This document shows, piece after piece, positions 16,919 through 25,864 of a DNA stretch of 33,641 bases. How positions within the stretch are numbered: position 1 is the first letter of the stretch; each line of letters begins with the position of its first letter. Both the position numbers and the translations under genes were made by a program. The stretch is from Parvibaculum sp. (lineage in GTDB: Bacteria; Pseudomonadota; Alphaproteobacteria; Parvibaculales; Parvibaculaceae), in NCBI RefSeq assembly GCF_002684405.1, contig NZ_NYVD01000119.1:1-33641 (forward strand), in the 5' to 3' direction. Under the pieces are notes generated by a model. The model was given only the letters and a program-made list of their open reading frames with translations, was not told the DNA's origin and did no database searches.

Positions 16919-17470
16919 TCCCTCCACCAACCGCACTTCCGGCCACTTCTCTTTCCACCTCGCCGCCTTGCGCGCCAGTTCGTCCGCATCGAAATTCGCA
17001 ACCGGGTTGGGACGGATCACCATATCTTCAACGTCGCCGAATCCCTTTGGCGCGTAGATCTCGCCGCTTGCGGAAATCCCCACCATGCAGGCCGGCGCGA
17101 GGAAGCGGTCGATACCCTCCGTCGACCGGGCAAGCGGCGGATAGGGCCTGCCGAATTTCTCCTCATACCAGAGATGCACGCGCGCCTGATTGCGGATTTC
17201 GACCTCCGCGCCGAGATCGGCGAACATCTCCTGCCCGCGCCTGATCGCACGGTCCTCCGCCTCCCATGACGTATCGGGATCGAAATAGAAGATGTCGTAA
17301 TCCTTGATGCCATAGCCCGGCACACGGCCCGTCAGCGCGTTCCACACGGTCTGGAAGAGGCTCCCCGACACGAGCCAGCTATCGGCAAGCCCCAATTCGG
17401 GCAGCGCGGCGAGGATCGCGCGGTTCGCCGCATTGGTCAGCGCCAGTTCGGTGAAACGCGCCTCGTCCAT
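16916..17470 (-). CDS. Nucleotidyltransferase family protein (DUF925/COG3575 type)
   Basis: The product has 184 residues. The motif pattern GLADSWLVSGSLFQTVWNALTG followed by YGIKDYDIFYFDPDTSWEAEDRAI is typical of the COG3575/DUF925 nucleotidyltransferase-fold group; the DxD in KDYDIFYFD is the likely metal site. The RVHLWYEEKFG and PNPVANFDADELARKAARWKEKWP segments also fit. The substrate is not known. The ATG at 17470 overlaps the TGA of the upstream serine-hydrolase gene by one base (TGATG). A GTG three bases earlier would give the same frame. Tight overlap implies co-translation with that gene. It converges with the dienelactone-hydrolase-like gene. Confidence 0.85.
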   Translation of the reverse strand: MDEARFTELALTNAANRAILAALPELGLADSWLVSGSLFQTVWNALTGRVPGYGIKDYDIFYFDPDTSWEAEDRAIRRGQEMFADLGAEVEIRNQARVHLWYEEKFGRPYPPLARSTEGIDRFLAPACMVGISASGEIYAPKGFGDVEDMVIRPNPVANFDADELARKAARWKEKWPEVRLVEG

Positions 17471-18702
17471 CACTCCCTCTCCGACAGCTTCCGTGTGATC
17501 GCCTCGAACAGCGCGATGGTCTCGTCCTCGCGGAAGCTCGTCTCGTCATTGGTCTGGCCATACTCGCTATTGGCCGATGTCTTGACGATGACGAGATCAT
17601 GCGCCGGATCGACATAGATGAACTGGTTGTAAATGCCGACCGCCGCATAAGGACCCTCCGCCTTGCGCGGCAGCCACCACAGATAGCCATAGCCCCACAC
17701 CGTGTCGGAAATATCCTGCTTGCCGGGCATGAGCTGCGGCGCATCCGGCGTATGCGATGCCGTCACCCAGTCCGCCGGCACGATCTGCTCGCCGTTCCAT
17801 TTGCCGCCGTTCAGATAGAGAAGACCGAAACGGGCATAGTCGCGCAGGGTAACGTTCACCCCGCCGGCGGCGAGCTCCATGCCGGTATCGTCCAGCACCC
17901 AATAGCCGTCATGCTCGGCGCCGATCTTCGACCAGATCTTTTCTTCCAGATATTCGCTCGGGCCTTCGCCTGTCGCGCGCAGCAGCACAAGGCCCAGCAT
18001 CTGCGCATCGAGGCTGTTATAGAGGTTCACCTTGCCCGGCTCGGTCGCGCGGCCCAGCGTCTTGGCGAAATTCACCATGGAACTGCCAAAGGCGAGCGCC
18101 CGGCCGAATCGCGAAATGTCGGAGTCCGGATCGCTGTAATCCTCGTTCCAGGCGACGCCCGACGACATTTCCAGCGCATTGCGGATCGTCACCCCGTCAT
18201 AGCTCGTGCCTTTCAGCTCCGGCGCATATGTGACGAGCTGGTCGTTCACGCTCGCGATCTTGCCCTCCTCGATGGCAATGCCGATCAGCGCGGAAATGAA
18301 GGATTTGCCGACGGACCATGAAATCCAGCGCGTGTCCCGCGTGTTGCCACGCCAGTAGTTTTCATAAGTTACCCGGCCATTCTTCACGACCAGAAGGCCG
18401 GTCGTGTCGGTGTCGTCGAGGAAACCCTGCGTATCGCGGCTCTCGCCGTCATAGGCATAGGTCACGGGCAGGTCGATCTCATCGCCCTTGGGAAGATCGG
18501 AGACGGGCCCCTGACGATGGAACACCCGGACCGGGAAATAGGCATCCATATTCCGGAAGCGCTGGACCTGCTCCTGACCTGAGAACATGCTGGCGACGAA
18601 GCGCGCCCGCTGGATGTCCGGCCATTTCCACACGCCGACCGCCGCAGCTGCCGCCACAACCGCGACGCCTGCGCCTATGGCGATCTTCCATCCCGTCTTC
18701 AT
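17470..18702 (-). CDS. Serine hydrolase of the beta-lactamase (class C/EstB-like) family
   Basis: The product has 410 residues. A membrane anchor or signal sequence (IAIGAGVAVVAAAAAVGVW, residues 6-24) suggests a periplasmic or membrane-bound enzyme. The catalytic SxxK motif is SVGK in RWISWSVGKSFISALIGIAI, and the YxN-like motif is YNS in VNLYNSLDAQMLGLVLL. The remaining fold elements (LVVKNGRVTYENYWRGN; LEMSSGVAW; YGYLWWLPR) match the beta-lactamase / 6-aminohexanoate-dimer-hydrolase-like group. Substrates of this family range from esters to amides and peptides, so no antibiotic resistance is implied. ATG 18702 follows GGGGGAC. It begins about 40 bases after the gcv terminator and runs into the nucleotidyltransferase gene. 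Confidence 0.9.
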   Translation of the reverse strand: MKTGWKIAIGAGVAVVAAAAAVGVWKWPDIQRARFVASMFSGQEQVQRFRNMDAYFPVRVFHRQGPVSDLPKGDEIDLPVTYAYDGESRDTQGFLDDTDTTGLLVVKNGRVTYENYWRGNTRDTRWISWSVGKSFISALIGIAIEEGKIASVNDQLVTYAPELKGTSYDGVTIRNALEMSSGVAWNEDYSDPDSDISRFGRALAFGSSMVNFAKTLGRATEPGKVNLYNSLDAQMLGLVLLRATGEGPSEYLEEKIWSKIGAEHDGYWVLDDTGMELAAGGVNVTLRDYARFGLLYLNGGKWNGEQIVPADWVTASHTPDAPQLMPGKQDISDTVWGYGYLWWLPRKAEGPYAAVGIYNQFIYVDPAHDLVIVKTSANSEYGQTNDETSFREDETIALFEAITRKLSERE

Positions 18703-18742
18703 ACCGTCCCCCCGGTTTTTCGTTTCTTGCGGACTTCAGTCT

Positions 18743-18777
18743 AAACAAAAACCGCCGGCACAGAGCCGGCGGTTTTC
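18743..18777 (-). terminator. Rho-independent terminator of the gcv operon
   Basis: Read on the minus strand, GAAAACCGCCGGC pairs with GCCGGCGGTTTTT around a short loop (TCTGT), and the T-run continues as GTTT. It lies 44 bases after the gcvPB stop and before the serine hydrolase gene. The A-rich start also gives a shorter T-run on the plus strand. Confidence 0.88.
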
Positions 18778-18820
18778 ATGTCGAGTGCCGTTTTATCCGG
18801 CGGCTTTTTCCGCCGTCGCC

Positions 18821-20401
18821 TCAGTCGGCGGCTTGCGCCGGCATTTCGGGCTGCCAGCGCAGGATGGGCTTTCTCGCCGCCGCCGTTTCGTCCAACCGGC
18901 CGCGCGGGGCGAAATGCGGGGCGCCGGTGAAGCGCTCCTTGTCGTTCGAGCCGGTCGCCGCCACCAGATCGCGCAGCGTGGCGATGAAGAGGTCGATGCC
19001 CTGCTTCGACTCCGTTTCCGTCGGCTCGATCAGGAGCGCGCCATGCACGACCAGCGGGAAATACATGGTCATGGGATGGTAGCCCTCGTCGATCATCGCC
19101 TTGGCGAAGTCGAGCGTTTCGACGCCCGTGCCCTTCAGGAAGCGGTCGTCGAACAGCGCCTCATGCATGCACGGGCCCTCATAGGATGCGCTCATCACAT
19201 CCTTGAGCGAGGCCAGCACGTAATTGGCGTTGAGCACGGAATCTTCCGCCACCTGACGAAGCCCGTCTGAGCCATGGCTCATCATATAGGCGAGCGCGCG
19301 GACGAACATGCCCATCTGGCCGTGGAAGGCCGTCATGCGGCCGAACGGCGTGGTGCCGTCGGCTTTCGCCTCGTCTTCGGTTTCGATGAGGTCGTAAACG
19401 CCGTCCTTCTGCACCACGTAAGGCAGCGGCACGAAGGGGGCGAGCGCCTCGGAGAAGACCACGGGGCCTGCGCCCGGTCCGCCGCCGCCATGCGGCGTGG
19501 AGAAGGTCTTGTGCAGGTTGATATGCATCGCATCGACGCCGAGATCGCCGGGGCGCACGCGGCCCACGATCGCGTTGAAGTTCGCGCCGTCGCAATAGAA
19601 ATAGGCACCCGCCTCATGCACGGCCTTGGCGATCTCGATGATGTCGCGCTCGAACAACCCGCATGTGTTCGGGTTGGTCAGCATGATCGCGGCAACATCC
19701 GGCCCGAGCTTTTCGCGCAGCGCTTCGAGATCGACGCGACCATTGCCGTCGCCATTGATCGTGTCGACCTTGTAGCCGAGCAGCGCGGCGGTGGCCGGGT
19801 TCGTGCCATGCGCCGATTCCGGCACCAGCACGCGGCGGCGCTGTTCGCCCTCGCCCTTCGCCTCGATGGCGGCACGAATGGCCATCATGCCGCACAGCTC
19901 GCCATGCGCGCCCGCCTTGGGCGACATGGCGACGGCAGGAAGGCCCGTCAGCGTCTTCAGCCAATGCGCGAGCGTATCGATGAGTTCCATCGCGCCCTGC
20001 ACCGTCTGTTCCGGCTGCAGCGGATGCACATCGCCGAAGCCCGGCAGCCGCGCCATCTTTTCGTTGATGCGCGGATTGTGCTTCATCGTGCAGGAGCCCA
20101 GCGGATAGAGCCCGGCATCGATGGAATAATTCTTCGACGACAGCCGCACGAAATGGCGCACCACTTCCGGCTCCGACAGACCCGGCAGGCCGATGCGGTC
20201 CTTGCGCTCCAACTTGCCGAGCTTCGGCTGGTAGCCTTCCGGCTCGTCGAAATCGACGCCGCATGCACCGGGCGTGTCGCGTTCGAAGATCAGCGGCTCT
20301 TCGAGTTCGAGCCCCTTGTTCCCCGTGAAGGTCGTGCGTTCCGCACCGGCGCCGCTTTCCGCGAAACTTGTCGGACGGCCCTGCTTGTTCATTCCGGACA
20401 T
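18821..20401 (-). CDS. gcvPB: Glycine dehydrogenase (decarboxylating) subunit 2
   Basis: This is the PLP-binding half of the split P-protein, which decarboxylates glycine in the glycine cleavage system. The 526-residue product has the N-terminal LIFERDTPGACGVDFDEPE, YPLGSCTMKHNPRINEKMARLPGF region in pieces (SKNYSIDAGLYPLGSCTMK), and the PLP-lysine motif HINLHKTFSTPHGGGGPGAGP. Its length is typical for bacterial subunit 2. The ATG overlaps the gcvPA stop by one base (TAATG), so the two halves should be translated together. A second ATG three codons in (20392) is possible. It is the last gene of the operon and is followed by a terminator. Confidence 0.97.
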   Translation of the reverse strand: MSGMNKQGRPTSFAESGAGAERTTFTGNKGLELEEPLIFERDTPGACGVDFDEPEGYQPKLGKLERKDRIGLPGLSEPEVVRHFVRLSSKNYSIDAGLYPLGSCTMKHNPRINEKMARLPGFGDVHPLQPEQTVQGAMELIDTLAHWLKTLTGLPAVAMSPKAGAHGELCGMMAIRAAIEAKGEGEQRRRVLVPESAHGTNPATAALLGYKVDTINGDGNGRVDLEALREKLGPDVAAIMLTNPNTCGLFERDIIEIAKAVHEAGAYFYCDGANFNAIVGRVRPGDLGVDAMHINLHKTFSTPHGGGGPGAGPVVFSEALAPFVPLPYVVQKDGVYDLIETEDEAKADGTTPFGRMTAFHGQMGMFVRALAYMMSHGSDGLRQVAEDSVLNANYVLASLKDVMSASYEGPCMHEALFDDRFLKGTGVETLDFAKAMIDEGYHPMTMYFPLVVHGALLIEPTETESKQGIDLFIATLRDLVAATGSNDKERFTGAPHFAPRGRLDETAAARKPILRWQPEMPAQAAD

Positions 20402-21759
20402 TAGAGCACCTCCTTCATCGTCTCGGCGAGCGCTTGTGCATAGGCGTCGCGATCCGCATCGGTGTTGATTTCGGTCGAGGCGACGACCAGCAGTTTTTCA
20501 ACCGATGGATCGCCATGAATGAGGCGCGAGGCGGGTACGCCGCCCAGCACGCCCTTGTCGGCCAGCGCATCGACCACCTTTTTGGCGGGGGCCTGAAGCC
20601 TCAGCGTGAACTCGTTGAAGAACGCCTCGTTCAGCACGTCCACGCCGTCGATGGCGTCGAGCTTTTCGGCGAGCTTCACCGCATTCGCATGGTTGATGCG
20701 CGCCAGCCGCGTATAGCCCTCTTCGCCCAGAAGCGAGAGATGGATGGTGAAGGCCAGGCAGCACAGGCCCGAATTCGTGCAGATGTTCGAGGTCGCCTTC
20801 TCGCGGCGGATATGCTGCTCGCGGGTGGAGAGCGTCAGCACGAAGCCGCGCTTGCCGTCGCTGTCCAGTGTCTCGCCGCAAAGCCGGCCCGGCATCTGGC
20901 GCAGATATTTCTGTTTCGTCGCGAAGAGGCCGACATAGGGCCCGCCGAAATTGAGGCCATTGCCCAGAGACTGCCCCTCGCCCACCACAATGTCGGCGCC
21001 CATATCGCCGGGCGGCGTCACGAGGCCGAGCGAGACGATTTCCGGCACCACCGCGACGAGCAGCGCGCCCTTGGCGTGGGCGGCTTCGGCAATCGGCGTC
21101 AGATCCGCCAGCTCGCCGAAGAAGCCCGGCGTCTGCACGACGACGCAGCTCGTTTCATCGGTAATGCGCGAGATGATGTCTTCCGCCGCGCCGGGCATCA
21201 CGGGCGGCATGGTTTCCAGCGCGAAGTCGGCGAACTCCGCCAGGTTGTGCACCACCCCCGCATATTGCGGATGCAGCGTCCCGGAGAGCACGGCCTTCTT
21301 GCGCTTGGTCACGCGGTTGGCCATCAGCACCGCCTCGCCGCAGGCCGTCGAGCCGTCATACATGGAGGCGTTGGCCACTTCCATGCCGGTCAGCATCGCG
21401 ACCTGGGTCTGGAATTCGAAGAGATATTGCAGCGTGCCTTGCGTCACTTCCGGCTGGTAGGGCGTGTAGGAGGTGAGGAACTCGGAACGCTGGATCAGGT
21501 GATCCACCGAGGCGGGCACATGATGGCGATAGGCGCCCGCGCCCACGAAGAAGGGCACGTCTCCCGCAGCGACGTTTTTCGCCGCCATTTTGGAAAGGGC
21601 GCGTTCGACTTCCAGTTCGCCTTGCCGTTTCGGCAGGTCCACCAGCCCGTCGCGGCGCGCCGCTTCCGGCACGTCGCGGAACAGCTCATCGACGCTTTTC
21701 GCGCCGATGACGCCCAGCATCTCCTGTCGGTCGGTATCTGTCAGCGGAAGGTAACGCAT
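20401..21759 (-). CDS. gcvPA: Glycine dehydrogenase (decarboxylating) subunit 1
   Basis: This is the N-terminal half of the split P-protein. The 452-residue product begins [19 protein letters not shown] and contains [27 protein letters not shown] in pieces ([15 protein letters not shown]) and [15 protein letters not shown], standard for subunit 1. A GTG at 21783 is in frame and would add eight residues. ATG 21759 is preferred because AAAGGG lies about 9 bases upstream and MRYLPxT is the usual start. It is preceded by gcvH with a 59-bp gap and coupled to gcvPB by a TAATG overlap. Confidence 0.96.
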   Translation of the reverse strand: MRYLPLTDTDRQEMLGVIGAKSVDELFRDVPEAARRDGLVDLPKRQGELEVERALSKMAAKNVAAGDVPFFVGAGAYRHHVPASVDHLIQRSEFLTSYTPYQPEVTQGTLQYLFEFQTQVAMLTGMEVANASMYDGSTACGEAVLMANRVTKRKKAVLSGTLHPQYAGVVHNLAEFADFALETMPPVMPGAAEDIISRITDETSCVVVQTPGFFGELADLTPIAEAAHAKGALLVAVVPEIVSLGLVTPPGDMGADIVVGEGQSLGNGLNFGGPYVGLFATKQKYLRQMPGRLCGETLDSDGKRGFVLTLSTREQHIRREKATSNICTNSGLCCLAFTIHLSLLGEEGYTRLARINHANAVKLAEKLDAIDGVDVLNEAFFNEFTLRLQAPAKKVVDALADKGVLGGVPASRLIHGDPSVEKLLVVASTEINTDADRDAYAQALAETMKEVL

Positions 21760-21818
21760 AACTTGATGCCCTTTAATTTGCACTACTGCCCTTGTCGGGA
21801 CGTGGACTGAACGACGCC

Positions 21819-22196
21819 TCAGTCAAGCCCGTCGCAGAATTCCTTGTAGGCCGCTTCGTCCATCAGCTTGTCGAGTTCCGAGGTGTCGGAAAGCTTCAGC
21901 TTCACGAACCAGCCATTGCCCATCGCGTCTTCATTGACGCCGCCGGGCTCGTCTTCCAGTGCGCCGTTCACTTCGACGACTTCGCCGGAGACGGGTGCAT
22001 AGACTTCGCTCGCAGCCTTCACCGATTCCACCACCGCGGCTTCGTCGCCCGCGGCCAGTGTCTTGCCGGTTTCCGGCAGCTCGACGAACACCACGTCGCC
22101 AAGCTGTTCCTGCGCATAGTTGGAAATGCCGATGGTGGCCACGTCGCCTTCGACGCGAACCCATTCATGCTGGTCGGTAAAACGAATATCGCTCAT
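21819..22196 (-). CDS. gcvH: Glycine cleavage system H protein
   Basis: The lipoyl carrier shuttles the aminomethyl group between the P, T and L proteins. The 125-residue product has the typical start [38 protein letters not shown], and the lipoylation site lysine in [22 protein letters not shown] 22196 has AGGGGA close upstream. It lies between gcvT (67-bp gap) and gcvPA (59-bp gap). Confidence 0.97.
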   Translation of the reverse strand: MSDIRFTDQHEWVRVEGDVATIGISNYAQEQLGDVVFVELPETGKTLAAGDEAAVVESVKAASEVYAPVSGEVVEVNGALEDEPGGVNEDAMGNGWFVKLKLSDTSELDKLMDEAAYKEFCDGLD

Positions 22197-22263
22197 GGGA
22201 TCCCCTGATTATCCTCTTGCTTCGCGAGCGCCGACCCTGCAGTGCCGGCAATCGTCCGTGAAC

Positions 22264-23421
22264 TTACTTTCCGCGGTAGAACCGCTTTTCGACGAACGGC
22301 ATCTTCGCCACGCGGGCGGGCCGCGCCTTGCCGCGCACCACAAGCTGCAACGGCGTGCCGTCCTTGGCGAAATCGGTTTCCACATAACCCATCGCAATCG
22401 GGCCGCCCACGCTGGGGCCGTAGCCGCCGCTGGTAACGACGCCGATCTTGTTGCCGTCCATATCGGTGATGTCGGTGCCCTCGCGCGCGGGCGCCTTGCC
22501 CTCGGGCAGGATGCCGATGCGCTTGCGCGACACGCCGTTTGTAATCTGGCCAAGCACGATTTCCGCGCCGGGAAATTCGTCTTCCGCGCGGCGGCGTTTG
22601 GAAATCGTCCAGGTCAGCGCGCCCTCGATGGGCGTCGTGTCCTCGTCGAGGTCGTGGCCGTAGAGGCAGAGCCCGGCTTCCAGGCGCAGCGAGTCGCGCG
22701 CGCCAAGGCCGATGGGCTTCACCCGCTCATCCGACAGGAGCTTGCGCGTCAGCGCTTCGACCTTGTCGGCGGGCACGGAAATTTCAAAGCCGTCCTCGCC
22801 GGTATAGCCCGACCGGCTGACGAGGCAGGCCGCGCCGTCGATATCGGTTTCGTTCACCGTCATGAACGCCTGATCGGCGGTTTGCGGCGCCAGCTCCGCC
22901 ATGGCGGCGGCCGCTTTCGGGCCCTGAAGGGCGATGAGAGCACGGTCGGCCAGCACGCTCAGCGTCACGCCGGCGGGCATGTTCGCCGCGATATGCGCGA
23001 AATCGGCGTCCTTGCAGGCCGCGTTGACGACGAGGAAGAGCTTGCCGTCATTTTCCGCGCCGGCCATGCGGGTGATCATCAGGTCGTCGCGAATGCCGCC
23101 CTTCTCGTTCAGCAGCAGTGTGTAGCGCGTCGAGCCGGGTTCCAGCACCAGCACGTCGCCCGGCACCAGCTTTTCCATGGCGCGCGCGACCGTCTCGTGA
23201 TCGGGACCGGTCAGAAAGGCCTGCCCCATATGCGACACGTCGAACAGCCCCGCGGCCTGGCGCGTATGCAGATGCTCGGTCAGCACCCCGTCCTTGTACT
23301 GGACAGGCATGTCGTAGCCGGCAAAGGGCACCATCTTGGCGCCCAGTTCCACATGGAGCTCATGGAGCGGGGTGTTCTTCAGGGGCGCCTCAGCGCCGGT
23401 ATCGGCTATTGCTTCCGACAT
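22264..23421 (-). CDS. gcvT: Aminomethyltransferase (glycine cleavage system T protein)
   Basis: The T protein transfers the methylene group to tetrahydrofolate and releases ammonia. The 385-residue product has LHELHVELGAKMVPFAGYDMPVQY near the N-terminus in the usual place (PLHELHVELGAKMVPFAGY), FDVSHMGQ, SRSGYTGEDGFEISVP, and the C-terminal region KRIGILPEGKAPAREGTDI. The frame is open upstream to an ATG at 23565, but that stretch lies within the second aptamer of the riboswitch and the leader. ATG 23421, with GGAG about 10 bases upstream, gives the family-like start. It is the first gene of the gcv operon and is preceded by a tandem glycine riboswitch. Confidence 0.97.
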   Translation of the reverse strand: MSEAIADTGAEAPLKNTPLHELHVELGAKMVPFAGYDMPVQYKDGVLTEHLHTRQAAGLFDVSHMGQAFLTGPDHETVARAMEKLVPGDVLVLEPGSTRYTLLLNEKGGIRDDLMITRMAGAENDGKLFLVVNAACKDADFAHIAANMPAGVTLSVLADRALIALQGPKAAAAMAELAPQTADQAFMTVNETDIDGAACLVSRSGYTGEDGFEISVPADKVEALTRKLLSDERVKPIGLGARDSLRLEAGLCLYGHDLDEDTTPIEGALTWTISKRRRAEDEFPGAEIVLGQITNGVSRKRIGILPEGKAPAREGTDITDMDGNKIGVVTSGGYGPSVGGPIAMGYVETDFAKDGTPLQLVVRGKARPARVAKMPFVEKRFYRGK

Positions 23422-23521
23422 ATTCAGGGCTCCGTCTCTCCGTTTCGCGTCCACCACCCTTACGGGCTCTCGTGGAATCGGGGTGGCAGCACGCCTGCAC
23501 TCGCGTGCCTGGCAGCGCCCC

Positions 23522-23720
23522 ACTCTGTCGCGGAACCTGAGAGATTTCGCGGTGCCCGCCTTCAAAGGTGGCCGCCGCTTACGCCCTTCGGTGAGACAGG
23601 CCGCTTATGGCCTGTCTGCTTTCCAGAGTTTCATCCTTCTGCGGTCCTCGTTGCCTGAGAGTTTCCGGGGCGGTTGCTCCTTCGGCGCCGAGGGTAAAAA
23701 CACACCCTCGAACTCTCCCG
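23522..23720 (-). ncRNA. Tandem glycine riboswitch (gcvT leader)
   Basis: Read on the minus strand, the first aptamer starts CGGGAGAGTTCGAGGG (from 23720), followed by GCGCCGAAGGAGCAACCGCC and GGAAACTCTCAGGCAACG. The linker AGGACCGCAGAAGGATGAAA leads to the second aptamer: CTCTGGAAAGCAGACAGGCC, then CACCGAAGGGCGTAAGC and AAATCTCTCAGGTTCCGCG, ending GACAGAG. The paired conserved cores GCCGAAGG...AACTCTCAGG and CACCGAAGGG...ATCTCTCAGG are the signature of the two-aptamer glycine riboswitch. It lies directly upstream of gcvT and should switch the operon on when glycine is abundant. The expression platform must lie in the 100 bases between it and the gcvT start. Confidence 0.95.
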
Positions 23721-23744
23721 CAGAGATCATCTGTATGTAGGGGG

Positions 23745-23773
23745 ATATTTGTCCGAAATCGCCCGGGAGTCAA
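23745..23773 (-). promoter_or_regulatory. Promoter candidate of the gcv operon
   Basis: On the minus strand TTGACT (23773-23768) is followed after 17 bases by AAATAT (23750-23745). Transcription would begin about 10-15 bases before the riboswitch, as expected for a leader RNA. A GACTC (GANTC) site overlaps the -35 box. The surrounding 23774-23870 stretch is AT-rich and holds no gene. Confidence 0.5.
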
Positions 23774-23876
23774 TCCGAGAACTCGAAAAATGCATAAGTT
23801 TCAGTGGGTTAGTGAGGAAATAACGATATAAAAATACCTTTATTTCAATGACTTAGCGATATTTCCCGAGGCCATG

Positions 23877-23906
23877 AAAAAAGCCCCGGCGAGACCGGAG
23901 CTTTTT
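23877..23906 (-). terminator. Terminator after the lipoprotein gene, possibly bidirectional
   Basis: On the minus strand AAAAAGCTCCGG pairs with CCGGGGCTTTTTT around TCTCG, with one mismatch, giving a T-run. On the plus strand the same hairpin also ends in CTTTTTC. It lies 24 bases after the stop of the lipoprotein gene and so insulates it from the gcv promoter region. Confidence 0.85.
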
Positions 23907-23930
23907 CGCTTTTAACGGTTATCCCGCGAC

Positions 23931-24554
23931 TCACCGGATGGGAACCGGCGCGACCCGGCGATTATATGCCAGCTGGTCCTGGGAAAGCTGAAAACCGACA
24001 AGGATGTAATAGATCCGTCCATCGGCGCCCTTGCCATAGGGCACCACATTGCCTTCCAGCATCTTGGTGAAGCGCACCTTGGTCTCGCCGGGGGCGAAGG
24101 TGACGGGCAGCGTCATCGTCTGCTTCTTCACCAGCTTGCCGAAGCGGCGCGTCACCGCCATGAAAACCGGCAGGTTCTGCGTCCGCGAGGTCGCGCCCGG
24201 GCCAAGCTCGGCCACGCCGTCAAAGGCGATGTCGAAGGTGATGGTGGAGTCGGAGAGATTGTATTCGCACTGGGTCACCACCTTGTTCAGTTCGGCCCGC
24301 ACCGCCACATCGGTGATGTCCTGGCCGCTGCCGTTGAAGGCGGTGATGCGGTCGGCCTGGTCCAGCACGCCGACATTCGGGCAGGGATAGGCGGCGGTGC
24401 CGCCCTCTTGCGTGCTGCCGCCAAAGCCCAGCATGCTGCCGATGCCGGAGGTCGCGTACCCGTCATCGTCGGTGCTGCAGCCGGCGACGAGAAGCGTGAC
24501 GGACAGGGCGGCTGCAAGTGCGGCCGTGCGGCGCAAGACGTTGGAAAACGGCAT
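23931..24554 (-). CDS. Conserved hypothetical lipoprotein
   Basis: The product has 207 residues. A signal peptide (MPFSNVLRRTAALAAALSVTLL) ends in the lipobox LVAGC, with cysteine 26 as the lipidation site, so it is a secreted lipoprotein. A flexible Gly/Ser-rich stretch (YATSGIGSMLGFGGSTQEGG) follows, then a beta-rich domain (AYPCPNVGVLDQADRITAFNGSG; VRAELNKVVTQCEYNLSDSTITFDIAFDGVAEL; VTLPVTFAPGE-like TMTLPVTFAPGETKVRF) with two cysteines that could form a disulfide. It ends YYILVGFQLSQDQLAYNRR. I know similar proteins only as unnamed alphaproteobacterial lipoproteins, and no function is established. It is monocistronic, divergent from ispH, and has its own terminator. Confidence 0.85.
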   Translation of the reverse strand: MPFSNVLRRTAALAAALSVTLLVAGCSTDDDGYATSGIGSMLGFGGSTQEGGTAAYPCPNVGVLDQADRITAFNGSGQDITDVAVRAELNKVVTQCEYNLSDSTITFDIAFDGVAELGPGATSRTQNLPVFMAVTRRFGKLVKKQTMTLPVTFAPGETKVRFTKMLEGNVVPYGKGADGRIYYILVGFQLSQDQLAYNRRVAPVPIR

Positions 24555-24893
24555 GAGGTCCTTACCCGAGTTGGTATTGAGTGAAATCCCGATTGAGCGT
24601 CGGCCTTGTTCCGGGGCGGAACGAAAGCCATATCCCTGACGATGCAGGCTCGAGCGGCAAGGCGTAAGCCCCGGGCGCGGCCTTTCTTGACTTTGGCTGC
24701 CCGCCCCCCTCTATTACCGCGAACAAGGCCTTTCGCCCTTGCTTTTCAGTGGCTTGGGGAGGCCCGACGGGGTGCTTGAGGCCGAGGGCCGCAGCGCCGA
24801 AACTCTATCGGGTTGCTCGCGCCATCACAAGCAATTGCGCGCGGAAAGCACCTGCAATGAAGCGCCCGTATTTCTGCCGATCGGACGGACGAG
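24555..24893. other. 339-bp intergenic region between lipoprotein gene and ispH
   Basis: No credible gene is visible here: the open frames present lack family motifs and ribosome binding sites. The region holds the ispH promoter candidate at 24687-24715 and would then give a leader of about 170 bases. I could not recognise a known riboswitch or tRNA in it, and I found no GANTC site. Confidence 0.6.
24687..24715 (+). promoter_or_regulatory. Promoter candidate of the ispH-thrB-rnhA operon
   Basis: TTGACT (24687-24692) is followed after 17 bases by TCTATT (24710-24715), which agrees with TATAAT at four positions. It is the best -35/-10 pair in the gap before ispH. The start codon is about 180 bases downstream. 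Confidence 0.45.
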
Positions 24894-25853
24894 ATGAACG
24901 CCAAACCCGAGCTTACCCTGCTTCTGGCAAGCCCGCGCGGCTTCTGCGCCGGGGTGGATCGCGCCATCCAGATCGTCGAACTGGCGCTGACGAAATTCGG
25001 TCCCCCCGTCTATGTCCGCCATGAGATCGTGCATAACCGCTATGTGGTGGAATCACTCGAGGCCAAGGGCGCCGTCTTCGTGGAAGAGCTGAGCGAAGTG
25101 CCCGAAGGGGCGAAGGTCATCTTCTCCGCCCATGGCGTGCCGAAATCGGTCCCGGCGGAAGCGCAGTCGCGCGAGCTCTTCTATCTGGACGCCACCTGCC
25201 CGCTCGTCTCCAAGGTCCATGTGGAAGCGGAACGCCATCACAATGCCGGATTACAGGTTCTGCTGATCGGCCATGCGGGCCACCCGGAAGTGATCGGCAC
25301 GATGGGCCAGTTGCCGGACGGCGCCGTCACGCTCATCGAGACGGTCGCGGATGCCGAGGCCATTGCGCCCGCCGACCCGTCGAAGCTTGCCTATATCACC
25401 CAGACCACGCTGTCGGTGGACGACACTTCGGCCATCGTCGCCGCGCTGCGCCGCCGCTTCCCCGACATTACGGGGCCGCACAAGGAAGACATCTGCTACG
25501 CGACCACCAACCGGCAGGACGCGGTGAAGGAGATCGCGCCGCGTTCGGATGCGCTGCTCGTCATCGGCGCGCCCAATTCGTCGAACTCCATGCGCCTCGT
25601 GGAAGTCGCCGAGCGGGTGGGCTGCCCTTACGCGGCGCTGGTGCAGCGCGCGGAGGATATCGACTGGGCCGCGCTCCGGCCCGTCCTGAAGGATGGCGGC
25701 ACGATCGGCCTGACGGCGGGCGCCAGCGCGCCGGAAGTGCTGGTCGAAGAAGTGATCGACGCCTTTCGCGAGCATTATGACGTCAAGGTCGAGACGGCTC
25801 TCATTCGCGACGAAGCGGTGCAGTTCAAGCTGCCGCGCGTCCTGGCAGAATAG
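24894..25853 (+). CDS. ispH: 4-hydroxy-3-methylbut-2-enyl diphosphate reductase
   Basis: IspH makes isopentenyl and dimethylallyl diphosphate in the last step of the MEP isoprenoid pathway. The 319-residue product has the three conserved iron-sulfur cysteines in [28 protein letters not shown] and [13 protein letters not shown]. It also has the HEIVHN motif and [13 protein letters not shown] ([11 protein letters not shown]). The length is typical. ATG 24894 has GGACGAG just upstream. It opens a plus-strand operon with thrB (11 bases away) and rnhA, an arrangement common in alphaproteobacteria. Confidence 0.97.
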   Translation: MNAKPELTLLLASPRGFCAGVDRAIQIVELALTKFGPPVYVRHEIVHNRYVVESLEAKGAVFVEELSEVPEGAKVIFSAHGVPKSVPAEAQSRELFYLDATCPLVSKVHVEAERHHNAGLQVLLIGHAGHPEVIGTMGQLPDGAVTLIETVADAEAIAPADPSKLAYITQTTLSVDDTSAIVAALRRRFPDITGPHKEDICYATTNRQDAVKEIAPRSDALLVIGAPNSSNSMRLVEVAERVGCPYAALVQRAEDIDWAALRPVLKDGGTIGLTAGASAPEVLVEEVIDAFREHYDVKVETALIRDEAVQFKLPRVLAE

Positions 25854-25864
25854 GCGGCGCGCGG

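Noticed and set aside
17470-18702. Antibiotic resistance beta-lactamase
   Set aside because: The SxxK and YxN-like motifs fit the broad serine-hydrolase family of esterases and peptidases; nothing specific to a true class C beta-lactamase was seen.
23422-23565. N-terminal extension of gcvT from an ATG at 23565
   Set aside because: The added 48 residues are encoded by the second glycine aptamer and the leader, have no family similarity, and ATG 23421 has a suitable Shine-Dalgarno.
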